Shown in pieces: positions 10,967 through 23,767 of a stretch of 64,000 nt of DNA (positions are counted from its first letter, which is position 1; every line of letters begins with the position of its first letter). Position numbers and translations under genes: made by a program. Below the pieces are notes generated by a model. That model made no database searches. It was not told where the DNA came from and saw only the letters and a program-made list of their open reading frames with translations. Source of the stretch: Rhizobium sp. CB3090 (GTDB lineage Bacteria > Pseudomonadota > Alphaproteobacteria > Rhizobiales > Rhizobiaceae); NCBI RefSeq assembly GCF_029714285.1, contig NZ_CP121662.1, positions 3,556,001 through 3,620,000 of the forward strand, written 5' to 3'.

Positions 10967-11773
10967 ATGACGGGAATCATGCAGGGTAAGCGCGGCCTCA
11001 TCATGGGCGTCGCAAACAATCACTCGATTGCCTGGGGTATTTCAAAGGCGCTTGCAGCCGAAGGCGCGGAATTGGCTTTCACATTCCAGGGCGAAGCGCT
11101 CGGCAAGCGCGTCAAGCCGCTCGCCGCCGAAGTCGGCTCCGATTTTCTTCTGCCTTGCGATGTCGAGGATATCGCTTCTGTCGATTCCGTCTTCGACCAG
11201 ATCAAGGAACGCTGGGGGAGACTGGACTTCATCGTCCATGCTATCGGCTTTTCCGACAAGGCCGAGCTGAAGGGGCTCTATGCCAACACCACGCGGGACA
11301 ATTTCACCCGCACCATGGTGATCTCCTGCTTCTCCTTCACCGAGATCGCCAAGCGCGCCGCCGACCTGATGGTCGAAGGCGGCAGCATGCTGACGCTGAC
11401 CTATAACGGCTCGACGCGCGTCATCCCGAACTACAACGTCATGGGTGTCGCCAAGGCGGCTCTGGAAGCCTCCGTGCGCTATCTCGCCGCCGATTACGGC
11501 CCGCGCGGCATCCGCGTCAACGCCATTTCCGCCGGTCCGATCCGCACGCTCGCCGGCGCCGGCATTTCCGACGCCCGCGCCATCCTCTCGTGGAACCAGC
11601 GCAACGCGCCGCTGCGCAAGTCGGTCACCATCGACAATGTCGGCTCATCGTCGCTCTATCTCCTGTCCGACCTATCGGCAGGCGTCACCGGCGAAATCCA
11701 CTTCGTCGATGCCGGCTACAACATCACCTCGATGCCGACGTTGGAAACGCTGTCGAGCGCGGACACCGAGTAA
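10967..11773 (+). CDS. fabI: Enoyl-ACP reductase (NADH)
   Basis: The 268-residue short-chain dehydrogenase-like enzyme reduces enoyl-ACP in the last step of each fatty acid elongation cycle. The nucleotide-binding start GVANNHSIAWGIS and the catalytic pair Tyr156 and Lys163 (YNVMGVAK) fall at the same numbers as in E. coli FabI. The start is ATG 10967, four bases after the fabB stop. A terminator follows at 11831. Confidence 0.97.
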   Translation: MTGIMQGKRGLIMGVANNHSIAWGISKALAAEGAELAFTFQGEALGKRVKPLAAEVGSDFLLPCDVEDIASVDSVFDQIKERWGRLDFIVHAIGFSDKAELKGLYANTTRDNFTRTMVISCFSFTEIAKRAADLMVEGGSMLTLTYNGSTRVIPNYNVMGVAKAALEASVRYLAADYGPRGIRVNAISAGPIRTLAGAGISDARAILSWNQRNAPLRKSVTIDNVGSSSLYLLSDLSAGVTGEIHFVDAGYNITSMPTLETLSSADTE

Positions 11774-11830
11774 GCTCCGGCATTCGAGTGCCGAACCTAT
11801 CGCCTCGATAGCAAATTCTGTAACGTCTCA

Positions 11831-11858
11831 GGGCCGCCGCGAGCGGCCCTAAGCTTTT
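11831..11858 (+). terminator. Terminator of the fabA-fabB-fabI operon
   Basis: GGGCCGC (11831-11837), loop CGCGA, GCGGCCC (11843-11849), then TAAGCTTTTGG. This is a perfect 7-bp stem 57 bases after fabI. Confidence 0.7.
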
Positions 11859-12029
11859 GGCGGAGGTCCGGTTTGGTCTGCGCCGCGGGGCGCATCGGAT
11901 CGAAAACGATCGCTCAACGGGATCTGGGGCGACAAATGGCCTATGCCATTCTTGATCAGGAAGGGATGAAGAAAGCGCAGGCATAGCGGACTTTCGGGTT
12001 GCTATGCCGTACACACAAACCCGATTCCG

Positions 12030-13046
12030 CTATTTTTTCGCCCACAGCACCTTGAAGCGTGCATTGCGGCAGGTCTCGCCGTGCTCGCGGAAATTTTCGG
12101 CCAGCACCGGCTCGTAGGGCAGGCCGCGATTGGCGACCAGCATCAGGCGGCCGCCGCCGCGCAGGGCTGAGGATGCCGTCTTGATCATTGCCTGGCCGAG
12201 CGAAGGCTCGGCGGCATGGCCCTCGTGGAAGGGCGGGTTCATGATCACCAGATCGTATTTGTCCTTGACCGGCTCGCTTGCCAGATCGTGCCAGAAGAAG
12301 CGCTGGGCGACCTGCGGGCAGTTTTCCAGGAGATTGGCGCGGGCGGCCTCCAATGCGGCGTAGTGGGCCTCGTAGAGGTCCAGGCGGGCAATCCGCGGCG
12401 ATCTGGTCGCCAGTTCCACGGAGAGATAGCCCCAGCCAGCGCCGAAATCGGCGGCGTCGCCGGAAAAATCGGTCGGCAGGCGCGATGACAGCAGTTCGGA
12501 GCCGGCGTCGATGCGATCATGCGAGAACATGCCGGCAGCAGTGGTGAACCGGCCGTCGATGCGCGCAGCGGGTTTCGCCAGTTGCGTTGTCAGCACGCCT
12601 GTGTCGGCCGGACGCGTAAACCAGAAGGCGACGCCGTGGTATTTCGGCATGTGCTCGACATCCAGGCCAAAACCTTCGATGCGCTTGCGCAGCGGCTGAA
12701 TGCCGTCTTCCTTGCCGCCGGCGACGACGATCAGCCCGCCCGCCTTCACGCGCGTCAGCGCCTCGGCAATATGGGCTTCGTTCTCGCCCTTGTGCTTGGT
12801 GCAGAGCACCAGCGCGCCGTCATAGTCGCTACCCTCGATCTCCGGCGTCACGTTGACGCGCTGCGCCTGCAGTTGGCGATAGAACGGGCGGAAACCCTGG
12901 ACGGCGGAAAGCTCGGCGGCAAAATCGCCCGGCAGCGCAAAGCCCGCTTCCGCGCCGAGAAAAAGCATCCGCTGACCCTCTCCAGGCGCGTCGACTGTGC
13001 CGGAAGCAAAGGGATGGAACAGGGTCTTCAAGGCATCGCGGCTCAT
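12030..13046 (-). CDS. Class I SAM-dependent methyltransferase, RsmC-like
   Basis: The 338-residue protein has a degenerate N-terminal domain and a C-terminal Rossmann domain with ADFGAGWGYLSVELA (SAM site) and LVIMNPPFHEG, the NPPF motif of N2-guanine methyltransferases. This two-domain layout fits RsmC, which methylates G1207 of 16S rRNA in the 30S subunit. The exact target here is inferred from the family. It is convergent with fabI. Confidence 0.85.
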   Translation of the reverse strand: MSRDALKTLFHPFASGTVDAPGEGQRMLFLGAEAGFALPGDFAAELSAVQGFRPFYRQLQAQRVNVTPEIEGSDYDGALVLCTKHKGENEAHIAEALTRVKAGGLIVVAGGKEDGIQPLRKRIEGFGLDVEHMPKYHGVAFWFTRPADTGVLTTQLAKPAARIDGRFTTAAGMFSHDRIDAGSELLSSRLPTDFSGDAADFGAGWGYLSVELATRSPRIARLDLYEAHYAALEAARANLLENCPQVAQRFFWHDLASEPVKDKYDLVIMNPPFHEGHAAEPSLGQAMIKTASSALRGGGRLMLVANRGLPYEPVLAENFREHGETCRNARFKVLWAKK

Positions 13047-13110
13047 GGGCGTGGTCTCGTTAGTGAAAATAGAGATTACCTGTCAAGCGAGTCCGGTTTT
13101 GAGACGAAGA

Positions 13111-13284
13111 CCCCTCCCCAACCCTCCCCACAAGGGGGAGGGGGCTAACTTGCGGACGCCCCTCCATGAAAACGAGATCACTCTGCAATGTCGAAGCATA
13201 GTGCTTCTATTTTAGAGGTCGAGCCTATGCCGCAAAAGGTGCGGCCTAGAGCCCCTCCCCCTTGTGGGGAGGGTTGGGGAGGGG
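13111..13284. repeat. Mosaic palindromic repeat with 33-bp inverted arms
   Basis: The arms at 13111-13143 and 13252-13284 are exact reverse complements of 33 bases, each C/G-rich with CCCTCCCCACAAGGGGGAG-like cores. The 108-base centre holds a smaller hairpin (GCCGC AAAAGGT GCGGC). The design fits the intergenic mosaic elements of rhizobia. It fills most of the 331-base gap between the methylase and pnp. Confidence 0.75.
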
Positions 13285-13377
13285 TTTTCGCAGGGGTACG
13301 CCAAACACGCCTGACAGAAACGATATAAAAAGGGCGCGGAAAAATCCCGCGCCCCGAAACGTGGATGAAGGCGCGGC

Positions 13378-15516
13378 TTATTCGGCCGCGTCGTCCTTCT
13401 TCTTGTCGGCAACGATTTCCTGGCCGGTCGTCTGGTCGACAACCTTCATGGACAGGCGGACCTTGCCGCGCTCGTCGAAGCCGAGCAGCTTGACCCAGAC
13501 CTTGTCGCCTTCCTTGACGACGTCGGTCGTCTTGGCAACGCGCTCGGAGGCGAGCTGCGAGATGTGGACGAGGCCGTCGCGGGCGCCGAAGAAGTTGACG
13601 AAAGCACCGAAATCGGCAGTCTTGACAACAGTGCCTTCGTAGATCTGACCGACTTCCGGTTCAGCAACGATCGAGTGGATCCACTTGCGGGCCGCTTCGA
13701 TTTCCTTGCCGGAGGACGAGGCGATCTTGACGGTGCCGTCGTCTTCGATGTTGATCTTGGCGCCGGTCTTTTCGACGATTTCGCGGATGACCTTGCCGCC
13801 GGAGCCGATGACTTCACGGATCTTGTCGACCGGGATGTTCATGACTTCGATGCGCGGTGCGAATTCGCCGAGCTGGCCGCGGCTTTCGGAGATGGCCTTG
13901 GCCATTTCGCCGAGGATGTGCAGACGGCCGCCCTTCGCCTGGTTGAGGGCCACCTTCATGATCTCTTCGGTGATACCGTCGATCTTGATGTCCATCTGCA
14001 GCGAGGTGATGCCAGCTTCCGTGCCGGCGACCTTGAAGTCCATGTCGCCGAGGTGGTCTTCGTCACCCAGGATGTCGGAGAGAACAGCGAAGCGCTCTTC
14101 TTCCTTGATCAGGCCCATGGCAATACCGGCAACCGGCTTTGCGAGCGGCACGCCGGCATCCATCAGCGCCAACGAGGTGCCGCAAACGGTCGCCATCGAG
14201 GAGGAGCCGTTGGACTCGGTGATTTCCGAGACCACGCGCAGCGTGTAGGGGAACTGCTCTGCCGACGGCAGCATCGGGTGGATGGCGCGCCATGCGAGCT
14301 TGCCATGGCCGATTTCGCGGCGACCCGGAGAACCCATCCGACCGGTTTCGCCGACCGAGTAGGGCGGGAAGTTGTAGTGCAGCATGAAGTTTTCTTTATA
14401 CATGCCGGTCAGGCTGTCGACATACTGCTCGTCTTCGCCGGTGCCGAGGGTGGCAACGACAACTGCCTGCGTTTCGCCGCGGGTGAAGAGGGCGGAACCG
14501 TGCGTGCGCGGCAGCAGGCCGACTTCGGCAACGATCGGGCGGACCGTCTGCAGGTCACGGCCGTCGATGCGGCTGGACGTGTCGAGGATGTTCCAGCGAA
14601 CGATCTTCGCCTGCAGGTGCTTGAAGATGGCGCCGACTTCTTCGGCCGTGTACCTGGCTTCGCCTTCAGCCGGCAGGAAGTGTGCCTTCACCTTGGCCTT
14701 GACGGCGTCGACGGCGGCGTAGCGATCGGCCTTCTGGGTGATCTTGTAGGCTTCGCGCAGTTCGGCTTCGGCAAGGCCGAGCATTTCGGTTTCGAGTTCA
14801 GAGAAATCGTCCGGCGTGAAATCGCGCGGTTCCTTGGCGGCAACTTCGGCGAGCTTGATGATCGCGTCGATCACCGGCTGGAAGCCGCGATGGCCGAACA
14901 TGACGGCGCCGAGCATGACGTCTTCCGGCAGTTCCTTGGCCTCGGATTCGACCATCAGGACGGCTTCCTGTGTGCCGGCGACGACGAGGTCGAGGCTCGA
15001 TTCGTCCATCTCGTCGAGATGCGGGTTGAGCACGTATTCGCCGTTGATGTAGCCGACGCGGGCGCCGCCGATCGGGCCCATGAACGGAATCCCCGACAGC
15101 GTCAGGGCAGCCGAGGTGGCGACCATGGACAGCACGTCCGGATCGTTTTCGAGGTCATGCTGGATGACGGTGACGACAACCTGCGTGTCGTTCTTGTAGC
15201 CTTCCGGGAAAAGCGGGCGGATCGGACGGTCGATCAGGCGGGAAACGAGGGTTTCGTTTTCGCTCGGGCGTCCTTCGCGCTTGAAATAGCCGCCGGGAAT
15301 CTTGCCGGCTGCGTAGGTCTTTTCCTGGTAGTTGACGGTGAGCGGGAAGAAATCCTGGCCCGGCTTCGGCGACTTGGCGGAAACGACGGTGGCGAGAACG
15401 ACGGTTTCGCCGTAGGTGGCGATGACGGCACCATCGGCCTGGCGGGCGATCTTGCCGGTCTCGAGCTTCAGGGGGCGGCCTGCCCACTCGATTTCGACGG
15501 TATGGATATCGAACAT
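13378..15516 (-). CDS. pnp: Polyribonucleotide nucleotidyltransferase
   Basis: The 712-residue phosphorolytic 3'-5' exoribonuclease degrades mRNA, partly in the degradosome. Two RNase PH domains occupy the first 540 residues, then a KH domain ([18 protein letters not shown]) and an S1 domain ([20 protein letters not shown]), with a lysine- and acid-rich end. The start is ATG 15516 ([11 protein letters not shown]), preceded by AAGGAC; the open frame continues 55 codons upstream without similarity. It is the last gene of the rimP-to-pnp cluster. Confidence 0.98.
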   Translation of the reverse strand: MFDIHTVEIEWAGRPLKLETGKIARQADGAVIATYGETVVLATVVSAKSPKPGQDFFPLTVNYQEKTYAAGKIPGGYFKREGRPSENETLVSRLIDRPIRPLFPEGYKNDTQVVVTVIQHDLENDPDVLSMVATSAALTLSGIPFMGPIGGARVGYINGEYVLNPHLDEMDESSLDLVVAGTQEAVLMVESEAKELPEDVMLGAVMFGHRGFQPVIDAIIKLAEVAAKEPRDFTPDDFSELETEMLGLAEAELREAYKITQKADRYAAVDAVKAKVKAHFLPAEGEARYTAEEVGAIFKHLQAKIVRWNILDTSSRIDGRDLQTVRPIVAEVGLLPRTHGSALFTRGETQAVVVATLGTGEDEQYVDSLTGMYKENFMLHYNFPPYSVGETGRMGSPGRREIGHGKLAWRAIHPMLPSAEQFPYTLRVVSEITESNGSSSMATVCGTSLALMDAGVPLAKPVAGIAMGLIKEEERFAVLSDILGDEDHLGDMDFKVAGTEAGITSLQMDIKIDGITEEIMKVALNQAKGGRLHILGEMAKAISESRGQLGEFAPRIEVMNIPVDKIREVIGSGGKVIREIVEKTGAKINIEDDGTVKIASSSGKEIEAARKWIHSIVAEPEVGQIYEGTVVKTADFGAFVNFFGARDGLVHISQLASERVAKTTDVVKEGDKVWVKLLGFDERGKVRLSMKVVDQTTGQEIVADKKKDDAAE

Positions 15517-15839
15517 ATCTTGTCCTTGCGTGGTGCGGGAAAAGGCGCCGTCGTCCATATCGGCAAGGCGCATCTTCAACCGCAGGAAATGTGACGCATC
15601 ACGGGCAAGACAACGAGAGGCTTTCGAAGATCGGCCGAAGCATGAAGCTTCGGCTGAAAGCATCCGGCAATCCTGCCCCATGACAGGTCAACGGTTGGTG
15701 TTGGCAGAACCGGCCCATCCGGCCTGCCGGCTGTCTCACTTCGCGCAAACGAAGAGCGCGACGGAAACAAGTCTGACGGGTTTCAAACCCTTCATAAGCA
15801 TCCGGCGGACGTTCGTGCGAACGCCCGCCGGAAATTTGA
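15517..15839 (-). promoter_or_regulatory. rpsO-pnp intercistronic region with two hairpins
   Basis: Near the rpsO stop, CCGGCGGACGTTCG (15802-15815) pairs with CGAACGCCCGCCGG (15818-15831) with one mismatch and no T-tail. Nearer pnp, GCCGAAGC (15634-15641) pairs exactly with GCTTCGGC (15647-15654), extended by CTTTC/GAAAG. In E. coli the pnp leader hairpin is cut by RNase III and mediates PNPase autocontrol. The same role here is an inference from position and shape. Confidence 0.5.
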
Positions 15840-16109
15840 TTAGCGACGGATACCGAGGCTGGAGATCAGCTTGGTATAACGGCCTTCGTCCTTCTTCTTG
15901 AGGTAGTCAAGAAGCGAGCGCCGGCTGGAAACCATCGTCAGGAGGCCACGGCGGGAGTGATTGTCCTTCTTGTGGTCCTTGAAGTGGTTGGTGAGGTTGT
16001 TGATGCGCTCGGTCAGGATCGCAACCTGGACTTCCGGAGAACCGGTGTCGCCTTCGGCGGTAGCGTATTCCTTGATCAGCGCAGCCTTGCGCTCAGCAGT
16101 AATCGACAT
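15840..16109 (-). CDS. rpsO: 30S ribosomal protein S15
   Basis: The 89-residue protein binds 16S rRNA helices 20 to 22 early in small-subunit assembly. [32 protein letters not shown] and the [18 protein letters not shown] block are diagnostic. The start is ATG 16109, with AAAGGACCATCCG before it. It lies between truB and pnp, as in most proteobacteria. Confidence 0.98.
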   Translation of the reverse strand: MSITAERKAALIKEYATAEGDTGSPEVQVAILTERINNLTNHFKDHKKDNHSRRGLLTMVSSRRSLLDYLKKKDEGRYTKLISSLGIRR

Positions 16110-16183
16110 CGGATGGTCCTTTCTATGAGAGGAAATAATGTCGCCAAACGCCGGGATGTCGTCCAGCATTGGCCGCGAATGCA

Positions 16184-16199
16184 ATCGGGCAGGCCCGAT
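16184..16199. promoter_or_regulatory. Palindrome upstream of rpsO
   Basis: ATCGGGC, AG, GCCCGAT is a perfect 7-bp inverted repeat 75 bases before the rpsO start. It could be an operator or a leader hairpin. Nothing else supports a role. Confidence 0.3.
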
Positions 16200-16252
16200 G
16201 CTGGCGCTGCCTATAGACTATTTGGGGGGTAAAGGGAAGAGACTCAGTTTTA

Positions 16253-16383
16253 CCTTCGCCCCAGCGGGGAGAAGGTCGGGCGGAGCCCGGGTTGAGGGGG
16301 CAATGCACCGTAAGGCGACGGTTGGTTTCCCGCAACTCCCCCTCATCCGCCCTTCGGGCACCTTTTCCCCGAGGGGAGAAGGG
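16253..16383 (-). repeat. Rhizobial intergenic mosaic element (RIME1-like), minus orientation
   Basis: The element is bounded by two hairpins (CCTTCGCCCCAGCGGGGAGAAGG and CCTTTTCCCCGAGGGGAGAAGG). The inner part carries CACCGTAAGGCGACGG and CCCCCTCATCCGCCC. Its reverse complement lines up with the element at 34348-34514 along most of its length. It fills the rpsO-truB gap. Confidence 0.75.
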
Positions 16384-16388
16384 AAAAC

Positions 16389-17321
16389 TCATCCAAAAAC
16401 CCGCTTCGGCCGGAATTCGCCCTGGCCGATCTCGCCGATGGCGATCAGCTTGCCGCGTGCCGTGGCATAGGCCTCGCTCTCGGCAACCGGTGCATCGCGT
16501 CCACGCACGAGGATAGGGTTGCCCATTTTCAGGCGGTGTGCCTGGTCATCGTTGATCACGAGATGCGGTAGCGCCGACAGCGCTTCCGCCGTATCGATCA
16601 ACAAGGCGTCCAGGGCGGCGAGCCTTTCGTCCGCATCCTCGATCGCCTCAAGCGCGACGAGATCGGCGAGCGGCACCATCGTCTCCTCGGCAAAGGGAGC
16701 GACGAAGCTGCGGCGCAGGCCGGAAATATGGCCGTAGCAGCCGAGGTCGCGGCCGAAATCGCGGGCGAGCGCCCGGACATAGGTGCCCTTGCCGCATTCC
16801 ACTTCGAAATGCGCCGTATTGGCGTCGGGGCAGGCGAGCAGCGTCAGGCGAAAAATTTCCACTTCGCGCGACGGAATTTCGACCGTTTCGCCGTCACGGG
16901 CGAGATCATAGGCGCGCTCGCCGGCGATCTTGATCGCGGAAAACTGTGGCGGGATCTGATGGATGACGCCCGCATATTTCGGCAGCAGCGCGCGAATATC
17001 CTCTTCGTTCGGACGCTTGTCGGAAGTCTCGGTTACCTCGCCTTCGAGGTCGTCCGTAGCGCGCTCCTCGCCCCAGGTGACGGTGAATTCATAGATCTTC
17101 CGGCCGTCCATGACATAGGGAACGGTCTTGGTGGCGTCGCCAAGCGCGATCGGCAGCATGCCGGAGGCAAGCGGATCGAGCGTGCCGGCATGGCCCGCTT
17201 TCTGCGCCTTAAACAGCCACTTGATCTTGGAAACGGCCTCTGTCGAGCCGAAGTCCACCGGCTTGTCGAGGATCAGCCAGCCGGAAATCGGGCGGCCCTT
17301 GGGCTTGCGTGGTTTGGACAT
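16389..17321 (-). CDS. truB: tRNA pseudouridine(55) synthase
   Basis: The 310-residue enzyme converts U55 in the T loop of tRNAs to pseudouridine. The catalytic block is [16 protein letters not shown], with Asp49. Further family blocks are [15 protein letters not shown] and [16 protein letters not shown]. The start is ATG 17321 ([11 protein letters not shown]); the open frame before it overlaps rbfA and lacks similarity. Its start is 13 bases after the rbfA stop. Confidence 0.97.
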   Translation of the reverse strand: MSKPRKPKGRPISGWLILDKPVDFGSTEAVSKIKWLFKAQKAGHAGTLDPLASGMLPIALGDATKTVPYVMDGRKIYEFTVTWGEERATDDLEGEVTETSDKRPNEEDIRALLPKYAGVIHQIPPQFSAIKIAGERAYDLARDGETVEIPSREVEIFRLTLLACPDANTAHFEVECGKGTYVRALARDFGRDLGCYGHISGLRRSFVAPFAEETMVPLADLVALEAIEDADERLAALDALLIDTAEALSALPHLVINDDQAHRLKMGNPILVRGRDAPVAESEAYATARGKLIAIGEIGQGEFRPKRVFG

Positions 17322-17334
17322 TCTCTGTCTCTGT

Positions 17335-17754
17335 TTATCGATCTTTGTCGGTATCGGTATCGCCATCTTCGAGATCGCGCTGGACCTCCGGCGAGCGCAG
17401 CAGCGCATCGATTTTCTGGTAATTGTCGAAGCTGGTATCGTCGCGGAAGCGGACTTCGGGCATGTATTTCATCTGCCGAAGCTGCGGTCCGAGACGGCCG
17501 CGGATGAATTTCGCATGGCGATTGAGCGTCTCGATGACGATCTGATGATCGGCGACGCCGAGCGGCGTCACATAGGCAGTGGCGATCTTCAGATCCGGCG
17601 ACATGCGCACTTCGGAAATGGAGATCACGGTGCGCTCGATCAGATCGTCGCGCACTTCGCCGCGCTGCAGAACCTGGGTGATCGCGGCGCGCACCTGCTC
17701 GCCGACGCGAAGCATGCGCTGCGAGGGCGCGGAAGAAGTTGGTCTTGTTGCCAT
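17335..17754 (-). CDS. rbfA: Ribosome-binding factor A
   Basis: The 139-residue KH-fold protein helps 30S maturation around the 5' helix of 16S rRNA and is needed in the cold. [19 protein letters not shown] and the [19 protein letters not shown] block identify it. A short Asp-rich tail ([10 protein letters not shown]) ends it. The start is ATG 17754 ([10 protein letters not shown]). Confidence 0.96.
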   Translation of the reverse strand: MATRPTSSAPSQRMLRVGEQVRAAITQVLQRGEVRDDLIERTVISISEVRMSPDLKIATAYVTPLGVADHQIVIETLNRHAKFIRGRLGPQLRQMKYMPEVRFRDDTSFDNYQKIDALLRSPEVQRDLEDGDTDTDKDR

Positions 17755-17830
17755 TTGTCTTGATCCCAAAAGGTTCGGGCGCCGGACTGGATGTTCCGGC
17801 GCCCGTCCCAATGTTTCAATCTATCCTGCC

Positions 17831-20569
<2,739 letters not shown>

Positions 20570-20670
20570 TCCGTTCCCGTTCCTTCGGACAGGGTACGGA
20601 ATCGTCCGTCAAACCCTGTCGTTCAATGCATGTACCTTAATGAGGCGTCCGGCATCGGCCGGTGACCGCG

Positions 20671-21363
20671 TCATTGTTTTCGCCGGCCAGCGCCGCCCGT
20701 TGCCCGGGACTGACCGCCGTTGCGGTACCGTTCGAGCAGGTTTGCGCGCTTCACTACACCCTCACCCGCCTGCCCTGCAAGCGCTGCGGCATGGATAAAA
20801 GCGTTCTGGCCCATCAGTTCTTCCATTTCCGCCTCCGTGAAGACACGGAATGACGGTATTTCCTTTTCAGTCTCCATGCCAAGATGCCAGGCCTTGCGGG
20901 CCTGATCGATCTTGCGAACGCCGTCGGCGGCGGCATCCATCGCATGGAACACGGCAAGCGCCGAGCCGTTGCGAACGGCACCATCGACCTTCGACGAGCC
21001 GCTGACGAACTGGCCCGCCTTGCGCGCCATGTTCATCATCCCGGCGAGTTGCGCCGCAAGAAGCCGGTCGACGATGGCGCCGAGATCGCTCGGTGCCGTC
21101 ACCTCCGCCTTCAGGGCGCGAGAAAACAGTCTCTTCGCCACTGCCTTGTCCACGAGCGCCCGGTCGAGTTTGACCCAGCAGCCGCGTCCCGGCAGTTGCC
21201 GCTTCAGATCGGGAACCACGGTCCCGTCCGGAGCGGCCACGAAGCGGATCAGCTCATCCGTAGATCCGCTTTCGCGTGTTACGATGCACATACGGCCGTT
21301 CAGGTCGCCACCGCTGAGATCGTCGTCTTCAGGCGATGCGTCCGGTCCCCCGATGCTCATCAT
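20671..21363 (-). CDS. YlxR-family RNA-binding protein with C-terminal L7Ae-like domain
   Basis: The 230-residue protein joins two domains. Residues about 24-64 are the YlxR (DUF448) fold: RMCIVTRESGSTDELIRF and LKRQLPGRGCWV. Residues about 105-200 resemble an L7Ae-type RNA-binding fold (MNMARKAGQFVSGSSKV). YlxR proteins follow nusA in many bacteria and have been linked to RNase P or nucleoid functions; the role here is unproven. The start ATG overlaps the nusA stop, and a second ATG follows directly. Confidence 0.88.
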   Translation of the reverse strand: MMSIGGPDASPEDDDLSGGDLNGRMCIVTRESGSTDELIRFVAAPDGTVVPDLKRQLPGRGCWVKLDRALVDKAVAKRLFSRALKAEVTAPSDLGAIVDRLLAAQLAGMMNMARKAGQFVSGSSKVDGAVRNGSALAVFHAMDAAADGVRKIDQARKAWHLGMETEKEIPSFRVFTEAEMEELMGQNAFIHAAALAGQAGEGVVKRANLLERYRNGGQSRATGGAGRRKQ

Positions 21364-22964
21364 GCTTCCTGCTCGGCCTCATCCTCCGTTGCCTCTTCCG
21401 CTTCGGCGGCGAGATCGGCTTCGGTGATCCAGCCGGCCAACAGGCGGGCCTGCACGACCATCTGCTCAGCCTCGACGCGTGACACTTCGAGCTTGGAGAA
21501 CAGGCCTTCGAACTTCTTCGTTTCGCCGTTCTTGCGTTCGGTCCAGCCGACGAGATCGTCGGCGGCGCAGCCGGCGAAGTCCTCGATCGTCTTGATGCCG
21601 TCCTCGCCGAGGGCAACCATCATCTGCGCGGTCATGCCATTGATCTGGCGCAGCTCGTCGGCAACGCCGAGTGTCTTGCGCTTCTCATCCATTTCGGCTT
21701 CCAGGCGCTCCAGATATTCGCGGGCGCGATCCTGGATTTCCTGGGCGGTTTCTTCATCGAAACCGTCGATGGACGAAATTTCGTCGAGATCGACATAGGC
21801 CAGTTCCTCGACGGCGGCAAAGCCTTCGGAGGCCAGAACCTGGCCGACCATCTCGTCGACGTCGAGCGCGTCCATGAACAGATTGGTGCGCTCGTTGAAT
21901 TCCTTCTGACGGCGCTCGGATTCTTCCGCTTCCGTCATGATGTCGATGTCCCAGCCGGTGAGCTGCGAGGCGAGCCGGACGTTCTGGCCGCGGCGGCCGA
22001 TGGCGAGCGAGAGCTGCTCGTCCGGAACCACGACTTCGATACGCTCGGCATCTTCATCGAGAACGACCTTGGCGACCTCAGCCGGTTGCAGCGCGTTGAC
22101 GACGAAGTTCGCCGGCTCGTTGGACCACGGGATAATGTCGATCTTTTCGCCCTGCAGTTCGCCGACGACGGCCTGGACGCGCGAACCGCGCATACCGACG
22201 CAGGCACCGACCGGATCGATCGACGAGTCGTTCGAAATGACGGCGATCTTGGCGCGCGAGCCCGGATCGCGGGCAACCGACTTCACCTGGATGATGCCGT
22301 CGTAGATTTCCGGCACTTCCATGGTGAAGAGCTTGACCATGAACTGCGGATGCGTACGCGACAGGAAGATCTGCGGGCCGCGCTGCTCGCGGCGCACGTC
22401 GTAGACATAGGCGCGGACGCGGTCGCCGTAACGGAAGTTTTCGCGTGGGATCATCTCGTCGCGGCGGATGATGCCTTCGCCACGTCCGAGGTCGACGATG
22501 ACGTTGCCGTATTCGACGCGCTTGACGGTGCCGTTGACGATTTCGCCGACGCGATCCTTGAATTCGTCGAACTGGCGGTCACGCTCGGCTTCGCGCACCT
22601 TCTGCACGATGACCTGCTTGGCCGACTGGGCGGCGATACGGCCGAAATCCATCGGCGGCAGCGGATCGGCGATGAAATCACCAAGGGCGGCGTCGGGATT
22701 GCGGTCGCGAGCCAGCTCCAGCGGGATCTGCGTGGAATAGTCCTCGGCCTTTTCGACCACTTCGAGCAGGCGCTGCAGACGGATTTCGCCGGTCTTCGGG
22801 TTGATGTCGGCGCGGATGTTCGACTCCGTGCCGTAGCGCGAGCGCGCGGCTTTCTGGATCGCGTCCGCCATTGCGGCAAGCACGATCTCGCGGTCGATGA
22901 CCTTTTCGCGCGCCACTGCATCTGCGATCTGCAGAAGTTCTAGCCGGTTCGCACTGACTGCCAT
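21360..22964 (-). CDS. nusA: Transcription termination/antitermination factor NusA
   Basis: The 534-residue RNA polymerase-binding protein controls pausing, termination and antitermination. In order are the N-terminal polymerase-binding domain, an S1 domain ([21 protein letters not shown]), two KH domains ([16 protein letters not shown] and [16 protein letters not shown]) and a C-terminal acidic-repeat region with helix-hairpin-helix-like blocks. It is the second gene of the operon, and by analogy may autoregulate the leader ahead of rimP. Confidence 0.98.
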   Translation of the reverse strand: MAVSANRLELLQIADAVAREKVIDREIVLAAMADAIQKAARSRYGTESNIRADINPKTGEIRLQRLLEVVEKAEDYSTQIPLELARDRNPDAALGDFIADPLPPMDFGRIAAQSAKQVIVQKVREAERDRQFDEFKDRVGEIVNGTVKRVEYGNVIVDLGRGEGIIRRDEMIPRENFRYGDRVRAYVYDVRREQRGPQIFLSRTHPQFMVKLFTMEVPEIYDGIIQVKSVARDPGSRAKIAVISNDSSIDPVGACVGMRGSRVQAVVGELQGEKIDIIPWSNEPANFVVNALQPAEVAKVVLDEDAERIEVVVPDEQLSLAIGRRGQNVRLASQLTGWDIDIMTEAEESERRQKEFNERTNLFMDALDVDEMVGQVLASEGFAAVEELAYVDLDEISSIDGFDEETAQEIQDRAREYLERLEAEMDEKRKTLGVADELRQINGMTAQMMVALGEDGIKTIEDFAGCAADDLVGWTERKNGETKKFEGLFSKLEVSRVEAEQMVVQARLLAGWITEADLAAEAEEATEDEAEQEA

Positions 22965-23027
22965 TGTCTTTAGTCTCCGTCTTCCTGCCCTGGGGGTTCC
23001 CGTCCCGTACGGCGGTTCGTTGATCGG

Positions 23028-23636
23028 TTATTCTTCTTCGTCGTCCGCTTCGTTCTGGTTCGCAGCCTCGGCTTTCGCCAGCTTGTCGGCGCGCAGCGCA
23101 TCGCGGATGAGATCATCCGTCAGGATCAGCTTGGCCTCAGCCAGCGTGCTGAACGGAATGGTCACTTTCGGCTCTTCGCCGTAAGCAACCTGGTCGCGCT
23201 CGATCGTAAAGCCATCGGCGCTGACATCGGCGATCTTGCCGCGGAACCGCTTGCGGTTATCCACCAGGATCGAGGTCTCGCACTTGATGAGATGGCCGAT
23301 CCAGCGGCTGAAATCCGACTTGCGCACCATCGGACGATCGATGCCGGGCGAAGACACTTCCAGATGATACGCTTTATCGATCGGATCTTCCACATCCAGC
23401 ACCGGCGAAATCGCCGTCGAGACCTCTTCGCAATCCTCGACGGTCATGGTGCCGTCGTTGCGCTCGGTCATGATCTGCAATGTCAGGCCGTTCTGATTGA
23501 GAAGGCGCACGCGCACCAGGCGGAAGCCCATGCCGACGAGCACGGGCTCGATGATGGCGGCAATCCGCTGGTCGAGGCCGGTTTCGACGATCAGCCGCGG
23601 TTCATTGACATTGTCTGCGTTTGTCTCTTCCGACAA
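23028..23636 (-). CDS. rimP: Ribosome maturation factor RimP
   Basis: The 202-residue protein assists 30S assembly. [41 protein letters not shown] and [14 protein letters not shown] are the family blocks. I place the start at TTG 23636 because AGGAG lies seven bases upstream and the product then has the family length; no ATG gives both. The tail is acidic (EADDEEE). It heads the nusA operon. Confidence 0.95.
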   Translation of the reverse strand: MSEETNADNVNEPRLIVETGLDQRIAAIIEPVLVGMGFRLVRVRLLNQNGLTLQIMTERNDGTMTVEDCEEVSTAISPVLDVEDPIDKAYHLEVSSPGIDRPMVRKSDFSRWIGHLIKCETSILVDNRKRFRGKIADVSADGFTIERDQVAYGEEPKVTIPFSTLAEAKLILTDDLIRDALRADKLAKAEAANQNEADDEEE

Positions 23637-23682
23637 GCGTTCACTCCTGCATTGTCCATGCAATTTGGAGATCGAGCTAATA

Positions 23683-23712
23683 AAAAAGAGCGGGTCCTCG
23701 CGGCCCACTCTT
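23683..23712 (-). terminator. Intrinsic terminator in the rimP leader, possible attenuator
   Basis: Read on the minus strand, AAGAGTGGG pairs with CCCGCTCTT (one G-U pair) around a C/G-rich loop, then TTTTTTATT. It lies about 20 bases after the predicted transcription start and 47 bases before the rimP start codon. Transcription of the whole operon must read through it. Confidence 0.6.
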
Positions 23713-23738
23713 CATCACACGATCAAGAATTTGATGCC

Positions 23739-23767
23739 GATATAAGCCCGTTCCCATCAAATTGCAA
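23739..23767 (-). promoter_or_regulatory. Promoter of the rimP-nusA-infB operon
   Basis: Minus strand TTGCAA (23767-23762), spacer 17, TATATC (23744-23739). A 9-bp inverted repeat AATTTGATG...CATCAAATT (23764-23729) brackets the -10 element and could be an operator. Confidence 0.6.

Noticed and set aside
13564..15594. 676-codon open frame antisense to pnp
   Set aside because: The composition is Asp/Gly/Val-rich, as expected from the complement of GC-rich codons, with no start signal or motif. pnp is certain.
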